From assembly GCA_019911985.1 (NCBI GenBank), contig JAIOJO010000092.1, forward strand, positions 1-5,553: 5,553 nt of DNA. The letters are read 5' to 3'. Position 1 is the first letter of the stretch, and every line of letters begins with the position of its first letter. Positions 1-5,463 of the stretch are shown here, in pieces. Under the pieces are notes generated by a model that made no database searches, was not told the DNA's origin, and was given only the letters and a program-made list of their open reading frames with translations. The DNA is from Sulfuricellaceae bacterium. GTDB lineage: Bacteria > Pseudomonadota > Gammaproteobacteria > Burkholderiales > UBA9220. A program made the position numbers and the translations under genes.

Positions 1-1
1 G

Positions 2-889
2 TTCCGCCGCGGCTATCTGCTGGTTTTGCTGGCGCTCGTCCTGCCGCAGGCGCACCCGGCCTATGCTTTCGACTGGGACAGCCTGTGGCTGCGCGCCGAT
101 CAGCGCGGCCAGCAGGCCATGGCGGCACGGCAGCCGCAACAGGCCGCGAAGCTGTTTCACGACCCCGAATGGCGCGCCGCCGCCGACTATCGCGCCGGCA
201 ACTACCCGGCGGCGCTGGCGAGCCTGAAGGGCATCGACAACGCCGAGGCCGACTACAACCGGGGCAACGCGCTGGCGCGGCTGTGGCGCCTGCCCGAGGC
301 GATAGCCGCTTACCAGGCTGCGCTGAAGCGCAATCCCAAGCTCGACGACGCCCGCTATAACCGCGACCTGCTCGAAAAATTGCAGAAGCAAGCGCCGCCG
401 CAAAACCCATCCCAAGGCCCCGGCAAGCAGCCGCCCCGGAACGGGCAGCAAGGGCCGTCCGCCGGGCAAACGCCGAAGAACGGACAACAGAGCCCGTCCA
501 CGGGACAGCCGCAGCCTTCGCCGCAAGCGTCCCAAAACTCGGGGCAATCCGGCAAGCCTGCCGGTGAAGCCCAGCAGAACAGCGGCGGCAAAACCGCTTC
601 CGCCGCCAACCCGGCCGCGCCGCGCGGGGAACAGCCCGGCGCCGGCGCCCAGCAGGCCCAAGCCCAGCAAGCCCAAGCCCGGCCCGCCGCGCCGCAGGAC
701 GGCAAGGCCCAGCCGGCGAACGGCGCGCAGGCCGCCGAAGACACCGAGGAGCAACCCAAGGAAAAACGGCAGGCCGACGAGCAATGGCTGCGGCGCATTC
801 CCGACGATCCCGGCGGGTTGTGGCGGCGCAAGTTTCTCTACCAATACAAGCAGCAGCAACAACAGGGGAGTGAAAAACAAGCATGGTAA
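2..889 (+). CDS. batB: BatB-type VWA/TPR membrane protein, C-terminal part (5' partial)
   Basis: The reading frame is open to the left edge, so the gene starts upstream; a TTG at 26 lies inside it and should not be taken as the start. 295 residues are visible. Residues 1-20 (FRRGYLLVLLALVLP...) form the last membrane helix, preceded by arginines, as is usual between the VWA domain and the TPR part of BatB-type proteins. FDWDSLWLRADQRG follows, then two or three TPR-like helical pairs at about 44-130 (key part ADYNRGNALARLWRLPEAIAAYQAAL). Residues about 130-248 are a low-complexity Gln/Pro/Gly/Ala linker. A conserved end at 260-282 (EQWLRRIPDDPGG, then RRKFLYQY) is typical of this family. The next gene, batD, overlaps it by 7 nt. 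Family knowledge: Bat proteins (Bacteroides aerotolerance) occur with MoxR AAA+ ATPases and DUF58 proteins; the TPR part probably mediates protein contacts in the periplasm. The VWA domain is inferred, not seen. A stand-alone BatC-like TPR protein is the less likely alternative. Confidence 0.82.
   Translation, partial: FRRGYLLVLLALVLPQAHPAYAFDWDSLWLRADQRGQQAMAARQPQQAAKLFHDPEWRAAADYRAGNYPAALASLKGIDNAEADYNRGNALARLWRLPEAIAAYQAALKRNPKLDDARYNRDLLEKLQKQAPPQNPSQGPGKQPPRNGQQGPSAGQTPKNGQQSPSTGQPQPSPQASQNSGQSGKPAGEAQQNSGGKTASAANPAAPRGEQPGAGAQQAQAQQAQARPAAPQDGKAQPANGAQAAEDTEEQPKEKRQADEQWLRRIPDDPGGLWRRKFLYQYKQQQQQGSEKQAW
650..679 (+). repeat. 15-bp tandem duplication inside the batB linker
   Basis: Two adjacent 15-bp units, CAGCAGGCCCAAGCC and CAGCAAGCCCAAGCC, differ at one base and encode QQAQA twice. 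A second, looser repeat lies upstream: AACGG(G/A)CA(G/A)CA at 440 and again at 479, a 39-nt (13-codon) offset, encoding NGQQ(G/S)PS(A/T)GQ twice. Both repeats keep the frame and lie in the disordered linker, so its length may vary between strains. Confidence 0.7.
864..870 (+). promoter_or_regulatory. Ribosome binding site for batD, inside the end of batB
   Basis: AGGGGAG lies 12 nt before the ATG at 883, within the last codons of the upstream gene. With the 7-nt overlap of the two genes it supports translation of batD from the same transcript. The spacing is slightly long. Confidence 0.55.
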
Positions 890-2604
890 AGCGCGTTCTG
901 ATTCTGATCTTCACCCTGCTCTCCGTGCTCGCCACGGCACAGGCGCTGGCGTCGCTACAGGCCAAGGTCGACCGCAACCCGGTCGCCCTGGACGAATCCT
1001 TCAACCTGACCCTGCAAAGCAGCGACAGCCGCAGCGCCGACCCGGACCTGAGCCCCTTGAAGCAGGATTTCGACATCCTCGGGCAGAGCAAAAGCAGCCG
1101 CTTTCAGATCGACAACGGCCAAACCACCCAGAGCACCCAGTGGCAGATCCAACTGATGCCCAAGCGCAGCGGCACGCTGACGATTCCGGCCATCGCGGCG
1201 GGAAGCCAGTCCAGCCAGCCGATCTCGCTCCAGGTCAAACCGGCCGGCCAAGCGCCCGCCTCGCAGCAGAACGGCAGCCTGTTTCTGGAAGTCAGCGCGG
1301 AGCCTCGCACAGCCTACGTGCAGCAGCAAATTCTCTTCACCGTGCGCCTTTATCGCTCGGTCGACCTGGGCGACGGCAGCACGCTGAGCGACCCGACGTT
1401 TCCGAACATGGACGCGGCGGTCGAACGGCTCGGCACCGACCGCGCCTTCCAGACCGTCCGCAACGGCAAGCCCTATTCGGTGATCGAACGGCGCTACGCG
1501 GTGTTCCCGCAAAAAAGCGGGCAATTCAGCAGCGCTCCGGTGGTGTTCGACGGCACGGTCGTCGAAGCCGACCAGGGAAGCGGCCTGTTCATGTTCAACC
1601 CCTTCGGCCAAAGCACGCGCCGCCTGCGCCTGCGTTCCAAAGCCGTCACGCTGACGGTCAAGCCGATTCCCGGCGCGTTCAACGGCAGCCAGTGGCTGCC
1701 GGCAAGCACGCTGCAACTGGCGGAACAATGGTCGGAAAACCCGCCCAAGTTCACCGTCGGCGAACCGATCACCCGCACCTTGACGCTGACGGCCAAGGGC
1801 CAGGCCGCGTCTCAACTCACCGCGCTGGACAACCCGAGCGCGGACGGCTTCAAGCTCTATCCCGACCAGCCCGCGCTGAAGGACAGCAAAGACGACAACG
1901 GCATTACCGGGGTGCGCGTGCAGAAGATCGCCCTCATCCCCTCGCGTCCCGGCCGCCTCACGCTGCCCGCCGTGGAGATCAAGTGGTGGAACGTAAACAG
2001 CGACAAAATGGAGGAAGCGAGCCTGCCCGCCCGCCAAGTCACCGTGCTGCCCGGCAGCCCGGACCAAACGCCGGCCGCCGCGCCGCCTCTGCCGGCGTCC
2101 GCACCGCCAGCCCAAACCGCGGGGAGCGCTCTCGGGCTGAAGCTGACGCCCCCGCCCGCCGCTCCCCGTGGTTGGTGGCCGTGGCTGTCGCTGCTGCTCG
2201 GCGCCGGCTGGCTGGCCACGCTGCTGCTCTGGTGGCGGCAAGCGCGCAAAAAATCGCCGCCCAGCCCAGACACGGCGCGCGAGGAAACGCAGAAGCAGGC
2301 GGAAAAACAATTGAAAAAAAGCTGCCTGGAAAACGACGCGGCGCAGGCCAAAGCCTGCCTGCTGGCCTGGTCGAAACAGCAATGGCCGCACAGCCCTCCC
2401 GCCAGCCTCACGGCGCTGGCGCGCCGCTGCGACCCCACCTTGGCGGCGGCCCTGGCGGAACTGGACCACGCGCTGTATGCAAAGACGAAGACGCCTTGGC
2501 AAGGCGAAACGCTGTGGCAACTGTTCAGCCATCACAAACCCAAAGACGTCGAGGCGAAGGCGGACCCGGATGCCGCACTGCCGCCCTTGTATTTGAGTCC
2601 CTGA
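883..2604 (+). CDS. batD: BatD family protein (oxygen-tolerance / Bat operon)
   Basis: 573 aa. The ATG at 883 overlaps the end of batB and gives a proper Sec signal peptide: MVKR, a hydrophobic core (VLILIFTLLSVLA), and likely cleavage after ALA at residue 23. The mature part begins SLQAKVDRNPVALDESFNLTLQ, a BatD-like opening, and continues with beta-sandwich-like segments, including DFDILGQSKSS at about 64-74 and WQIQLMPKRSGTLTIPAI, both family hallmarks. A similar strand motif returns later (ALIPSRPGRLTLPAVEIKWW, about 346-365). A Pro/Ala-rich stretch (about 389-430) precedes one membrane helix at about 431-451 (WWPWLSLLLGAGWLATLLLWW), then a basic cytoplasmic tail of about 120 residues with helical character. 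The topology is therefore a periplasmic body, one anchor and a cytosolic end. BatD is a standard member of moxR/bat operons; its molecular role is not settled. No separate promoter is seen, so it probably depends on the operon promoter upstream of the window. No frameshift or truncation. Confidence 0.9.
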   Translation: MVKRVLILIFTLLSVLATAQALASLQAKVDRNPVALDESFNLTLQSSDSRSADPDLSPLKQDFDILGQSKSSRFQIDNGQTTQSTQWQIQLMPKRSGTLTIPAIAAGSQSSQPISLQVKPAGQAPASQQNGSLFLEVSAEPRTAYVQQQILFTVRLYRSVDLGDGSTLSDPTFPNMDAAVERLGTDRAFQTVRNGKPYSVIERRYAVFPQKSGQFSSAPVVFDGTVVEADQGSGLFMFNPFGQSTRRLRLRSKAVTLTVKPIPGAFNGSQWLPASTLQLAEQWSENPPKFTVGEPITRTLTLTAKGQAASQLTALDNPSADGFKLYPDQPALKDSKDDNGITGVRVQKIALIPSRPGRLTLPAVEIKWWNVNSDKMEEASLPARQVTVLPGSPDQTPAAAPPLPASAPPAQTAGSALGLKLTPPPAAPRGWWPWLSLLLGAGWLATLLLWWRQARKKSPPSPDTAREETQKQAEKQLKKSCLENDAAQAKACLLAWSKQQWPHSPPASLTALARRCDPTLAAALAELDHALYAKTKTPWQGETLWQLFSHHKPKDVEAKADPDAALPPLYLSP

Positions 2605-2612
2605 AAAGCACG

Positions 2613-2671
2613 GTAGGAGCGGCCTCCAGGCCGCGATATTCGGACAATCGCGGCCTGGAGGCCGCTCCTAC
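2613..2671. repeat. REP-like inverted pair (BIME-like) after batD
   Basis: Two 25-nt arms (2613-2637 and 2647-2671) are perfect reverse complements, separated by the 9-nt spacer ATTCGGACA. Each arm starts, on its own strand, with GTAGGAGCGGCC and contains its own hairpin (GCGGCC-TCCA-GGCCGC). A GTAG head followed by a G+C-rich hairpin is the form known for REP sequences mobilised by RAYT (REP-associated tyrosine transposase) proteins, and a head-to-head pair is the typical BIME arrangement. It starts 8 nt after the batD stop, so as RNA it would form a very strong stem that could end the bat transcript or protect its 3' end. No T-run follows, so it is not a classical intrinsic terminator. Confidence 0.85.
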
Positions 2672-2764
2672 AAGGTTGCCTTTGATTTGAAATGAAATAA
2701 GCCCCGCAAGTACCGCCTCTGCAAAACATTTTCCGGCCCGGCTTCGATTCGGCGGCCAAGCGGG

Positions 2765-2770
2765 TAAAAT
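2765..2770 (+). promoter_or_regulatory. Putative -10 element of recQ
   Basis: TAAAAT in the context GGGTAAAATAGGC matches the sigma-70 -10 consensus at 5 of 6 positions and lies 24 nt before the recQ ATG, predicting a very short leader. The -35 side is poor; TTCGAT at 2743-2748 with a 16-bp spacer is the best I see. Together with the REP-like pair upstream, it suggests recQ is transcribed separately from bat. Confidence 0.4.
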
Positions 2771-2794
2771 AGGCTTTTGCCCATTCATCCGCCC

Positions 2795-4630
2795 ATGCCC
2801 TCCTCCGCTCCGCAAATCCTCCACGACGTTTTCGGCTATAGCGCCTTCCGCGGCGAGCAGCAGGCCATCGTCGAGCACGTCGCGGCGGGCGGCGACGCGC
2901 TGGTGCTGATGCCGACCGGCGGCGGCAAATCGCTGTGCTACCAGATTCCCGCGCTGCTGCGCCCCGGCGTCGGCCTGGTGGTGTCGCCGCTGATCGCGCT
3001 GATGCAAGATCAGGTGGACGCGCTGCTGCAGCTCGGCGTCAAGGCCGCCTTCCTCAATTCCAGCCTGGCCGCCGAGGCCGCCCGCGACGTGCTGTCGCGC
3101 CTGCAGCGCGGCGACCTGGACATCCTCTACGTCGCGCCCGAGCGCTTGCTGACGCCGAACTTCCTAGCCGCGCTGGAACGGGTGCAGGAAGGACCGGGGC
3201 TGGCGCTGTTCGCCATCGACGAAGCCCATTGCGTATCCCAATGGGGCCACGATTTCCGCCCGGAATACCGCGAGCTGACGGTGCTGCACCAGCGCTTCCC
3301 CGCCGTGCCGCGCATCGCCCTCACCGCCACCGCCGACGCGCCGACGCGGCGCGAAATCATCGAACGCCTGAGCCTGGAACAGGCGCGCCAGTTCGTTTCC
3401 AGCTTCGACCGCCCCAACATCCGCTACCGGGTCACGCAAAAAGCCAACGCGCGCCAGCAGTTGCAGGCCTTTTTGCAGGCCGAGCACGGCAACGACGCCG
3501 GCATCGTCTACTGCCTGTCGCGCAAGAAGGTGGAAGAGACCGCCGCCTGGCTCCAGGAGCGCGGCTGGGACGCGCTGCCCTACCACGCCGGACTCGACGC
3601 CGCCACGCGCAATGCCAACCAGCGCCGCTTCCTGCGCGAGGAAGGCGTGGTGATGGTCGCCACGGTGGCCTTCGGCATGGGCATAGACAAGCCCAACGTG
3701 CGCTTCGTCGCCCACCTCGACCTGCCGAAAAGCATGGAAGGCTACTACCAGGAAACCGGCCGCGCCGGGCGCGACGGCCTGCCCGCCGACGCCTGGATGA
3801 CCTACGGTCTGGGCGACGTGGTGTCGATGCGCCAGATGCTCAATTCCGGCGACGCGCCCGAGGAGAGGAAGCGCGTCGAACTGCGCAAGCTCGACGCCTT
3901 GCTCGGCTTCTGCGAATCCACCGCCTGCCGCCATCAGTCCATCTTGCGCTACTTCGGCGAGGAACACCCCGGCGGCTGCGGCCAATGCGACAACTGCCTG
4001 GAGCCGGTGGACACCTGGGACGCCACCCAGGCCGCGCAAATGGCGCTCTCCTGCGTCTACCGCACCGGCCAGCGCTTCGGCGCCGGCCACCTGATCGACG
4101 TGCTGCTGGGCAAGACCACCGCGCAAGTGGAAAAATTCCGCCACCACGCCCTCTCCACCTTCGGCATCGGCCAGGCGCTGAACCCAACCCAGTGGAGCGG
4201 CGTCTACCGCCAACTGGTCGCCGGCGGCCTGCTGGAAGTCGACATCGAAGCCTACGGCGGCCTGCGCCTGAGCGAGGAATCCCGCCCGGTGCTGCGCGGC
4301 GAGCGCGAAGTCTGGCTGCGCCGCGACGCCGAACCGGCGAAACGCACCGGCAGCAAGGCCGAGCGCGGCGCGCGCCTGCGCGAAGCCTTCGCCGGCGCCA
4401 ACGACGACCCGCTCTGGCTGGCCCTCAAGGCCAAGCGCCTGGAACTCGCCCGCGAACAAGGCGTGCCGCCCTACGTCATCTTCCACGACAGCACCCTGCT
4501 GGAAATCCTCAACCGCCGCCCCGCCAGCCTCGCCGAACTGGGCGACATCAGCGGCGTCGGCCAAGCCAAGCTGGCACGGTACGGGGATGCGTTTTTGGGG
4601 GTGCTGGAGGATGAATCGAACGGGATGTAG
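2795..4630 (+). CDS. recQ: ATP-dependent DNA helicase RecQ
   Basis: 611 aa, close to E. coli RecQ (about 609). It unwinds DNA 3'-5' in the RecF recombination pathway and at stalled forks. Motifs in order: motif 0 FGYSAFRGEQQ (13-23); Walker A MPTGGGKS (39-46, K45); motif Ia VVSPLIALMQDQV (62-74); DEAH box at 142-145, running into the aromatic-rich loop CVSQWGHDFRPEY (146-158) that couples ssDNA to ATPase activity; motif III ALTATA (175-180); motif IV GIVYCLSRKK (236-245); motif V VATVAFGMGIDKPNVRF (288-304); motif VI QETGRAGRDG (319-328, arginine finger region R323/R326). The zinc site has C378, C395, C398 and C401, with exactly the E. coli spacing (17, 3, 3). A winged-helix domain covers about 405-510. 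An HRDC domain (about 538-607, from DPLWLALKAKRLELAREQGVPPYVIF) completes the long form. ATG 2795 is preferred over an in-frame TTG at 2777, because FGYSAFR then lies at the usual distance from the N-terminus and TTG would fall at the predicted transcription start. No Shine-Dalgarno sequence precedes the ATG. All key residues are intact. Confidence 0.97.
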   Translation: MPSSAPQILHDVFGYSAFRGEQQAIVEHVAAGGDALVLMPTGGGKSLCYQIPALLRPGVGLVVSPLIALMQDQVDALLQLGVKAAFLNSSLAAEAARDVLSRLQRGDLDILYVAPERLLTPNFLAALERVQEGPGLALFAIDEAHCVSQWGHDFRPEYRELTVLHQRFPAVPRIALTATADAPTRREIIERLSLEQARQFVSSFDRPNIRYRVTQKANARQQLQAFLQAEHGNDAGIVYCLSRKKVEETAAWLQERGWDALPYHAGLDAATRNANQRRFLREEGVVMVATVAFGMGIDKPNVRFVAHLDLPKSMEGYYQETGRAGRDGLPADAWMTYGLGDVVSMRQMLNSGDAPEERKRVELRKLDALLGFCESTACRHQSILRYFGEEHPGGCGQCDNCLEPVDTWDATQAAQMALSCVYRTGQRFGAGHLIDVLLGKTTAQVEKFRHHALSTFGIGQALNPTQWSGVYRQLVAGGLLEVDIEAYGGLRLSEESRPVLRGEREVWLRRDAEPAKRTGSKAERGARLREAFAGANDDPLWLALKAKRLELAREQGVPPYVIFHDSTLLEILNRRPASLAELGDISGVGQAKLARYGDAFLGVLEDESNGM

Positions 4631-4648
4631 GACGCTGGCATTTGCATT

Positions 4649-4700
4649 TCAAACAGGCTTGCTCTATCCTCAAACTACTTTTGTAGCATTAATTTTGGAG
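4649..4700 (+). promoter_or_regulatory. Likely promoter/operator region and RBS of the toxin-antitoxin operon
   Basis: The 77-bp gap after recQ is A/T-richer than its surroundings. TTGCTC (4659-4664) and TAGCAT (4684-4689), 19 bp apart, are a weak -35/-10 candidate. TCAAAC occurs at 4649-4654 and 4670-4675, exactly 21 bp (two helical turns) apart. A small palindrome CTAC-TTTT-GTAG (4675-4686) overlaps the candidate -10. Ribbon-helix-helix antitoxins usually bind such short repeats to repress their own operon, but which element is used here is inference. GGAG at 4697-4700, 7 nt before the ATG at 4708, is a good ribosome binding site. No terminator for recQ is visible in the gap, so read-through is possible. 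Confidence 0.35.
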
Positions 4701-4707
4701 CGTAGCG

Positions 4708-4935
4708 ATGGGAATGCCAGTACGCATAGACGACGATTTGTACAATCAGGCGCGGGCGCAAGCCCAGGCCGAGCGCCGCACGATTGCCGGACAGATAGAA
4801 TTTTGGGCGTTGGTGGGCCGAACGGCTTTGGACAACCCCGACCTGCCCATCGATTTTGTGCGCGATTTGCTGGTTGCGCGCGCCGAAGGGCCGACGCTAG
4901 CCACCCCTTTCGCACCCGAAGGAAAACGCGACTGA
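4708..4935 (+). CDS. ParD-like type II antitoxin
   Basis: 75 aa. The sequence MGMPVRIDDDLYNQARAQAQ begins with a short beta strand (PVRI) and a helix. IAGQIEFWALVGRTALDNP follows, then DLPIDFVRDLLVA. This pattern (PVRIxDDL, the QIEFWAxxGRxALDNPDLP core, FxRDLL) is that of the ParD-like antitoxins (I place it in Pfam ParD_like, PF11903), small ribbon-helix-helix-type proteins that bind their operator as dimers and neutralise a RelE/ParE-type toxin with their C-terminal part. The start at 4708 has GGAG 7 nt upstream; ATG 4714, two codons later, is also possible. The stop TGA at 4933-4935 shares its last base with the toxin ATG, so translation is probably coupled. I am confident of the family and less so of the operator it binds. 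Confidence 0.87.
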   Translation: MGMPVRIDDDLYNQARAQAQAERRTIAGQIEFWALVGRTALDNPDLPIDFVRDLLVARAEGPTLATPFAPEGKRD

Positions 4936-5213
4936 TGGGCGGTGCCGTCCAGATTCTGCAAAGCGCGACGTTCAAGCGTGCTTACAAGCGTTTGCATCCG
5001 AATCAAAAAGCCGATGTTGACGATGCCGTGGCCGAAATTGTGTGCGATCCCACCCTCGGCGAGGCCAAGAAAGGCGATTTGGCGGGAGTGTTCGTGCACA
5101 AGTTCATGTGCAACGGCAAACTGAGCTTACTGGCCTACGAGTACAATCCTGGCACGCGTTTATCGCTGCTGTTGGGTTCCCATGAAAACTTTTACCGGGA
5201 CTTGAAGCGGTAG
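4935..5213 (+). CDS. RelE/ParE-superfamily type II toxin
   Basis: 92 aa. The reading frame is open far upstream, into the recQ end, but the true start is ATG 4935: it follows the antitoxin stop with a 1-nt overlap, has GAAGGA (4918-4923) upstream at an 11-nt distance, and gives the usual toxin length. Two N-terminal helices (ATFKRAYKRLHPNQKADVDDAV) precede the beta sheet. KKGDLAGVFVHKF (45-57), LSLLAYEY (63-70) and the C-terminal LGSHENFYRDLKR (80-92) are hallmarks of the RelE/ParE-fold toxins paired with ParD-like antitoxins. Members of this superfamily either cleave mRNA at the ribosome (RelE) or inhibit gyrase (ParE); the sequence does not decide between them, although K/H/R/Y-rich ends are more often linked with RelE-like members. 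The C-terminus appears intact, so the toxin may be active. G+C is lower than in recQ. Confidence 0.87.
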   Translation: MGGAVQILQSATFKRAYKRLHPNQKADVDDAVAEIVCDPTLGEAKKGDLAGVFVHKFMCNGKLSLLAYEYNPGTRLSLLLGSHENFYRDLKR

Positions 5214-5221
5214 CACCATTC

Positions 5222-5254
5222 GGCGCAATGCGCTGCGCTTATTAGCGCCTTACA
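5222..5254 (-). repeat. GGCGCAAT-type palindromic repeat, copy 1 (minus orientation)
   Basis: GGCGCAAT (5222-5229) pairs with ATT-A-GCGCC (5241-5249), one A bulged, around an 11-nt loop; TTACA follows. Its reverse complement matches copy 2 at 5423-5454 in 29 of 33 columns (three substitutions, one indel). It starts 8 nt after the toxin stop and could terminate or stabilise the toxin-antitoxin transcript. No T-run follows. GCGCCTTAC at its end (5245-5253) recurs at 5259-5267, 14 nt on, which may be the remnant of a further copy. Confidence 0.75.
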
Positions 5255-5338
5255 AAGTGCGCCTTACTCGCGTTGTGCGGAAGTTCGAAGAGCAAGACCG
5301 AAAGAAAATGTTTGAATGTTAGAACTGACCCTGATGGC

Positions 5339-5350
5339 TCCTTGCAAGGA
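5339..5350. repeat. Perfect 12-bp palindrome
   Basis: TCCTTGCAAGGA reads the same on both strands with no spacer. It has the form of a binding site for a dimeric regulator or of a site-specific recombinase, but no adjacent promoter supports a regulatory role. Confidence 0.45.
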
Positions 5351-5355
5351 TACGA

Positions 5356-5392
5356 GGTCTAGATAAGATGCGCTTGACTATGATTCTAGACC
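5356..5392. repeat. Inverted repeat GGTCTAGA / TCTAGACC
   Basis: GGTCTAGA (5356-5363) and TCTAGACC (5385-5392) are perfect 8-bp inverted arms around a 21-nt spacer. They contain the CTAG tetranucleotide, which is rare in many proteobacterial genomes, at each end. A cruciform, an RNA stem-loop or a protein-binding pair is possible. Confidence 0.5.
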
Positions 5393-5429
5393 CCTTACAT
5401 GCATACACGAATACTGAGTGCATGTAGGG
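5393..5429. repeat. Stem-loop with 11-bp arms
   Basis: CCTTACATGCA (5393-5403) pairs with TGCATGTAGGG (5419-5429) over 11 bp with one G-T wobble, around a 15-nt loop. It abuts the preceding inverted repeat without a gap, and its right arm includes the first seven bases of repeat copy 2, so the two structures compete for the same bases. Confidence 0.55.
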
Positions 5430-5454
5430 CGCAATAACCGCAGGGCATTGCGCC
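5423..5454 (+). repeat. GGCGCAAT-type palindromic repeat, copy 2 (plus orientation)
   Basis: TGTAG leads into GGCGCAAT (5428-5435), which pairs perfectly with ATTGCGCC (5447-5454) around an 11-nt loop. It is the inverted partner of the copy at 5222-5254. Hairpins of this form (GTAGGGCGCAATAA...GCATTGCGCC) are, as I recall them, common intergenic repeats in several proteobacteria. It lies 9 bp past the stop of the minus-strand frame that ends at 5464, so it could act as a terminator for that gene. Confidence 0.75.
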
Positions 5455-5463
5455 AGACGAATA

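Larger units (their letters stand above)
5255..5422. other. Non-coding, palindrome-rich 168-bp segment between two inverted repeats
   Basis: No convincing gene lies here on either strand; an open frame on the minus strand (5319-5531) has no family resemblance and runs through the repeats. The segment is A/T-richer than the genes (51 of 120 bases G+C at 5281-5400, hand count). It holds a 12-bp palindrome and two stem-loops, listed separately. It could be the core of a small miniature element, a structured RNA, or only the spacer between two repeat copies. Confidence 0.4.

Noticed and set aside
26..90. TTG start at 26 with a signal peptide for the first gene
   Set aside because: The frame is open upstream, and the hydrophobic stretch follows FRRGY, as does the last membrane helix of VWA/TPR proteins, so it is an internal segment.
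955..2535. 526-codon open frame on the minus strand opposite batD
   Set aside because: Antisense shadow of a well-supported gene; the composition (Arg/Gly/Ala/Gln) matches no family.
564..2690. 708-codon open frame on the plus strand, in a different frame from batB and batD
   Set aside because: The translation is Arg/Pro/Ala/Gln-rich without domains, and it crosses both real genes and the REP-like pair. It is a by-product of high G+C and strong third-position bias.
3164..4564. 466-codon open frame on the minus strand opposite recQ
   Set aside because: Antisense shadow of recQ, which has every helicase motif; repetitive Gly/Ala/Val/His composition.
2935..4614. 559-codon plus-strand frame overlapping recQ
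   Set aside because: Arg/Pro/Ala-rich frame-shifted shadow of recQ.
4587..4934. N-terminal extension of the toxin frame into recQ and the antitoxin gene
   Set aside because: The frame happens to be open, but the ATG at 4935 has an RBS, coupling to the antitoxin stop and the family's usual length.
5342..5369. TTGCAA ... TAAGAT as a plus-strand promoter
   Set aside because: Only 4 of 6 matches in each box with a 16-bp spacer, and no gene follows on the plus strand.
5222..5454. CRISPR array
   Set aside because: Only two repeat copies, in inverted orientation, with a 168-bp interval; no regular spacers and no cas gene.
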